Assembly (NCBI GenBank): GCA_003024985.2 | Contig: PXIH01S0003342.1 | From: Euperipatoides rowelli | Taxonomy: Eukaryota; Onychophora; Udeonychophora; Euonychophora; Peripatopsidae | Direction: 5' to 3' (one strand) | Length of the DNA: 10,204 nucleotides | Shown: positions 8,195-10,204 of the stretch, piece after piece | How positions within the stretch are numbered: the stretch's first letter is position 1 | Layout of the letters: each line of letters opens with the position of its first letter | Made by a program: the position numbers and the translations under genes | Notes under the pieces: generated by a model | Told to the model about the DNA's origin: nothing | Databases searched by the model: none | The model's input: the letters and a program-made list of their open reading frames with translations, nothing else

Positions 8195-8739
8195 TAAAGA
8201 AAAAAAAGCTCATTATTTGAAAATTGTGCTGTCCCCGGGTTGCAAAAATTATCTCTTTTTTTAATTCTTTTGGTCCGGAGTGTATTTTTTTTATTTACCC
8301 TCGCCTCCCTATATTATATTGATTACAATGAAGTCAATATTATTTAAATACATATTTTAACAATATTCAACAATATTTCCCTACTCTTTTTTTTCATGGA
8401 TTTAATTCATGCGTGATTGGCACAGTTTTCTGAGTATGTACAGTAAATACTCTTTTTAAAAGAAGCTTTGACGTAGGAAACAATACAATTTTTTAATGTC
8501 CCAACAGTTGTTTCTTTTGCATTATTTTAGCTACTTAACTTTTATCAATACCTTGAAAAGTATAGATAACTAGTTAAAGGGTATATCACACCAGCTTGTA
8601 TTGTGCCCAGTCACACTTCTATCAAATACATACTGTACTTTACATTAGCAATCCAAACAACGATTTTTTTAACATGTTGACTTTTTTCTATTGCAACTAT
8701 GGACTCAATTTGTTGAATCAAAAAAAAAAAAAAACCCCC

Positions 8740-8767
8740 AATAAAAAAATCAAGCAGAAGTAATAAA
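8740..8767 (+). terminator. Proximal poly(A) signal pair
   Basis: Two canonical AATAAA hexamers lie 22 nt apart at 8740-8745 and 8762-8767. I find no AATAAA between the stop codon and this point. A T-rich segment (about 8810-8825) follows at a suitable distance to act as a downstream element. Use would give a 3' UTR of about 1.07 kb. In DNA this AT-rich, chance hexamers are common. Confidence 0.4.
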
Positions 8768-9269
8768 TATATCAACTGTACATTATTTGTCTAGCTATTT
8801 GCTATGGATTTTTCTTTTCTTATTTGGGAAGATGATGAAAGGACATTTTTTTTTCCTCCATGAGTATTGCTCATTTATTTTTTATATTTAGCTGCACTTA
8901 CAAAAAGTTGTTATACACTTTTTATTTGTGATTTGTGGCAGTGAGAAATGTGAAACAATATATACAGCAAAACTAGTCATGGAGCAACATTATTTACATT
9001 TTTATAAAATGGCCATTTAGATGTATAGCTTCCTTTATGAAGGATTCCAGTTTTTTTTTTTTTTTTTGTAATTATTTTTTTGTCTGTCTTTCTTTCCTTT
9101 TTGTTTTTAAATCTCAATTTTGGCTGTGACCAAAACTAAAATCTGATTAAGCAGTGAGGAATTTCTAAGCTGCACTTCATCTATCGCCACTTCCTTCCTC
9201 CCCACCCCTCTTCAATATTTCTGATAAATTAATGCTTTAAAACTACCATAGTCATAATATAATGAGTAA

Positions 9270-9275
9270 AATAAA
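9270..9275 (+). terminator. Distal candidate poly(A) signal
   Basis: This is a canonical AATAAA. It is followed at about 25-45 nt by a GT-rich stretch (TTTTGTTAGTGTTATGTG, starting 9298), which resembles a cleavage-stimulation downstream element better than the sequence after the proximal pair. It would extend the 3' UTR to about 1.58 kb. The two sites could both be used. Confidence 0.35.
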
Positions 9276-9506
9276 ATTTTTGCTTCTTAGCCTATAGTTT
9301 TGTTAGTGTTATGTGCCAAAAATTATTAAAGATATTTATGTATTTTTATCTTTTGACTACCTTATTTAGGTACTGGCAATTTAGGCAACTATTAAAATAA
9401 GAATGTCCTCCCATTTATTTGAACATTCTAATTGTAATTTTCTGATATTAAATCTGAATTGCCGAGACATTCTGATTGAGAAATATACAGTAGTAATCAT
9501 TTGCAG

Positions 9507-9716
9507 TATATATTGTATATACAGCAGTATCCCGTTTAATGTAGTCTGAATAGTGTTTGTCCGTATATGTGTTGATAATTGCTGCCCAGTTTCAATGTGC
9601 TATTTAAATATATATATATATTGTATATACAGCAGGTTCCCGTTTAATGTAGTCTGAATAGTGTTTGTCCGTATATGTGTTGATAATTGCTGCCCAGTTT
9701 CAATGTGCTATTTAAA
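9507..9716. repeat. Tandem duplication, 108-bp period, two copies
   Basis: Bases 9507-9608 and 9615-9716 match over 102 nt with only two adjacent differences (TA at 9528-9529, GT at 9636-9637). They are separated by a 6-nt TATATA spacer. Each copy starts with an AT dinucleotide stretch and contains TGTATATA (9514-9521, 9622-9629), a match to the Pumilio consensus UGUANAUA. The near-identity indicates a recent duplication, possibly started by slippage between the TA tracts. It lies beyond both likely poly(A) signals. Confidence 0.92.
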
Positions 9717-9838
9717 CACCTTCAGTCGGGGATTTATTATTTAACTATAGAGTATAGATTAAAGTCTTGCGTCTCCGCCCAATTCAGGTTCACTCGTCAA
9801 ATATTGTACTGCAATTTACTCAATTTTATCATTATAAA

Positions 9839-9882
9839 ATATTATTATTATTATGTTTATTATTATTATTATTATTATTATT
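9839..9882. repeat. (TTA/ATT)n microsatellite with one interruption
   Basis: About 14 trinucleotide units lie here, interrupted by GTT near 9855-9857 and followed by T12 (9884-9895). A short frame that appears to cross it (9687-9941) is an artefact: it translates mostly as repeated Tyr. Confidence 0.9.
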
Positions 9883-10204
9883 GTTTTTTTTTTTTGTGTG
9901 TCTTTTTAAGCTTAAAAGTCCCATGTAAACAGTCAAAATAAGTTTTACTTTTACAAATGCTAGAGATTTGTTATCTCAAAAAATACTGTAGATGAAATTT
10001 TTTATATTTATCCCAATTAGTGGGAATTTCAGAATACTCTAAAATTTTTGTTTAAAAGAGTAACTAAAAATATTTTTAAGATATTTTGATGAGCTATAAT
10101 TATAAGTCAATAATTTTTTTAAAAAAATTGCAGCTTCTTAATAGAACTTTGAAAAAAAATAATTTGCTCATTATTGAATTAAACTTTTAAAGTTTTTTTT
10201 TTTT

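Larger units (their letters stand above)
7714..9300 (+). other. 3' untranslated region of the ZCCHC2/14-like gene (end uncertain)
   Basis: It begins after the TGA at 7711-7713. The first 170 nt (about 7741-7875) are clearly richer in G+C than the surroundings. Further GC- and CpG-containing islands follow near 8138-8150, 8230-8242 and 8272-8310, which could be conserved UTR elements. It also contains A19 (8100-8118), a T10/A9 palindrome (8174-8194), A15 (8720-8734) and T17 (9051-9067). The 3' end depends on the poly(A) signal used: about 8785 for the proximal pair or about 9295 for the distal one. The end coordinate given is the distal option and is approximate. Confidence 0.5.
9301..10204. 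other. Downstream AT-rich flank, no gene seen
   Basis: Apart from the 108-bp tandem duplication and the TTA microsatellite, this is AT-rich sequence with closed frames. It ends in T12 at the window edge, where a contig break would be unsurprising. It is either very distal 3' UTR or intergenic DNA. Confidence 0.5.

Noticed and set aside
9687-9941. 84-codon frame near the right end
   Set aside because: It crosses the tandem duplication and the TTA microsatellite and translates as runs of Tyr. It is a low-complexity artefact.

Overview
This is a piece of an animal nuclear genome: very AT-rich and gene-poor, full of poly(A)/poly(T) runs and TTA microsatellites, with spliceosomal introns. The exon is strongly CpG-depleted (8 CpG in 1,326 nt, where base composition predicts about 45-50), which points to a germline-methylated genome such as a chordate's. 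I cannot name the species. Two single N bases (1349, 1875) and a 33-nt sequence repeated at 1-33 and 1842-1874 suggest draft contigs joined end to end.

The one gene I can support is the 3' end of a ZCCHC2/ZCCHC14-type gene on the + strand. A 1,326-nt exon (3454-4779) encodes a long Ser/Thr/Asn/Pro-rich, mostly disordered region, a small Cys cluster and a C-terminal CCHC zinc knuckle. The exon's frame runs into a stop at 4797-4799 if it is not spliced. Using the GTAATT donor at 4780 and the TTTTATTTTCAG acceptor ending at 7660 adds a 53-nt final exon. That gives the short tail GYLRLNYTPVNKCEGNE, which fits the knuckle-plus-aromatic-tail ending of this family. Both exons are entered in phase 1. 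The N-terminal part of the protein lies upstream of the window or was not recognised.

Layout: 1-1874 is AT-rich noncoding DNA, probably its own contig, with a CpG-normal patch at about 958-1240. 1876-3453 is the partial upstream intron, with a possible 24-nt microexon at 2540-2563. 3454-4779 is the large exon. 4780-7660 is a 2.9-kb intron containing a strong decoy or alternative acceptor at 6890. 7661-7713 is the last coding exon. The 3' UTR follows, with candidate poly(A) signals at 8740/8762 and 9270. A recent 108-bp tandem duplication lies at 9507-9716, and the window ends in poly(T).

In vertebrates, ZCCHC2 and ZCCHC14 are adaptors for the TENT4 (PAPD5/PAPD7) mixed-tailing poly(A) polymerases. 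The role here is inferred from that family. I see no mobile element with coding capacity, no tRNA or rRNA, and no convincing gene on the minus strand.
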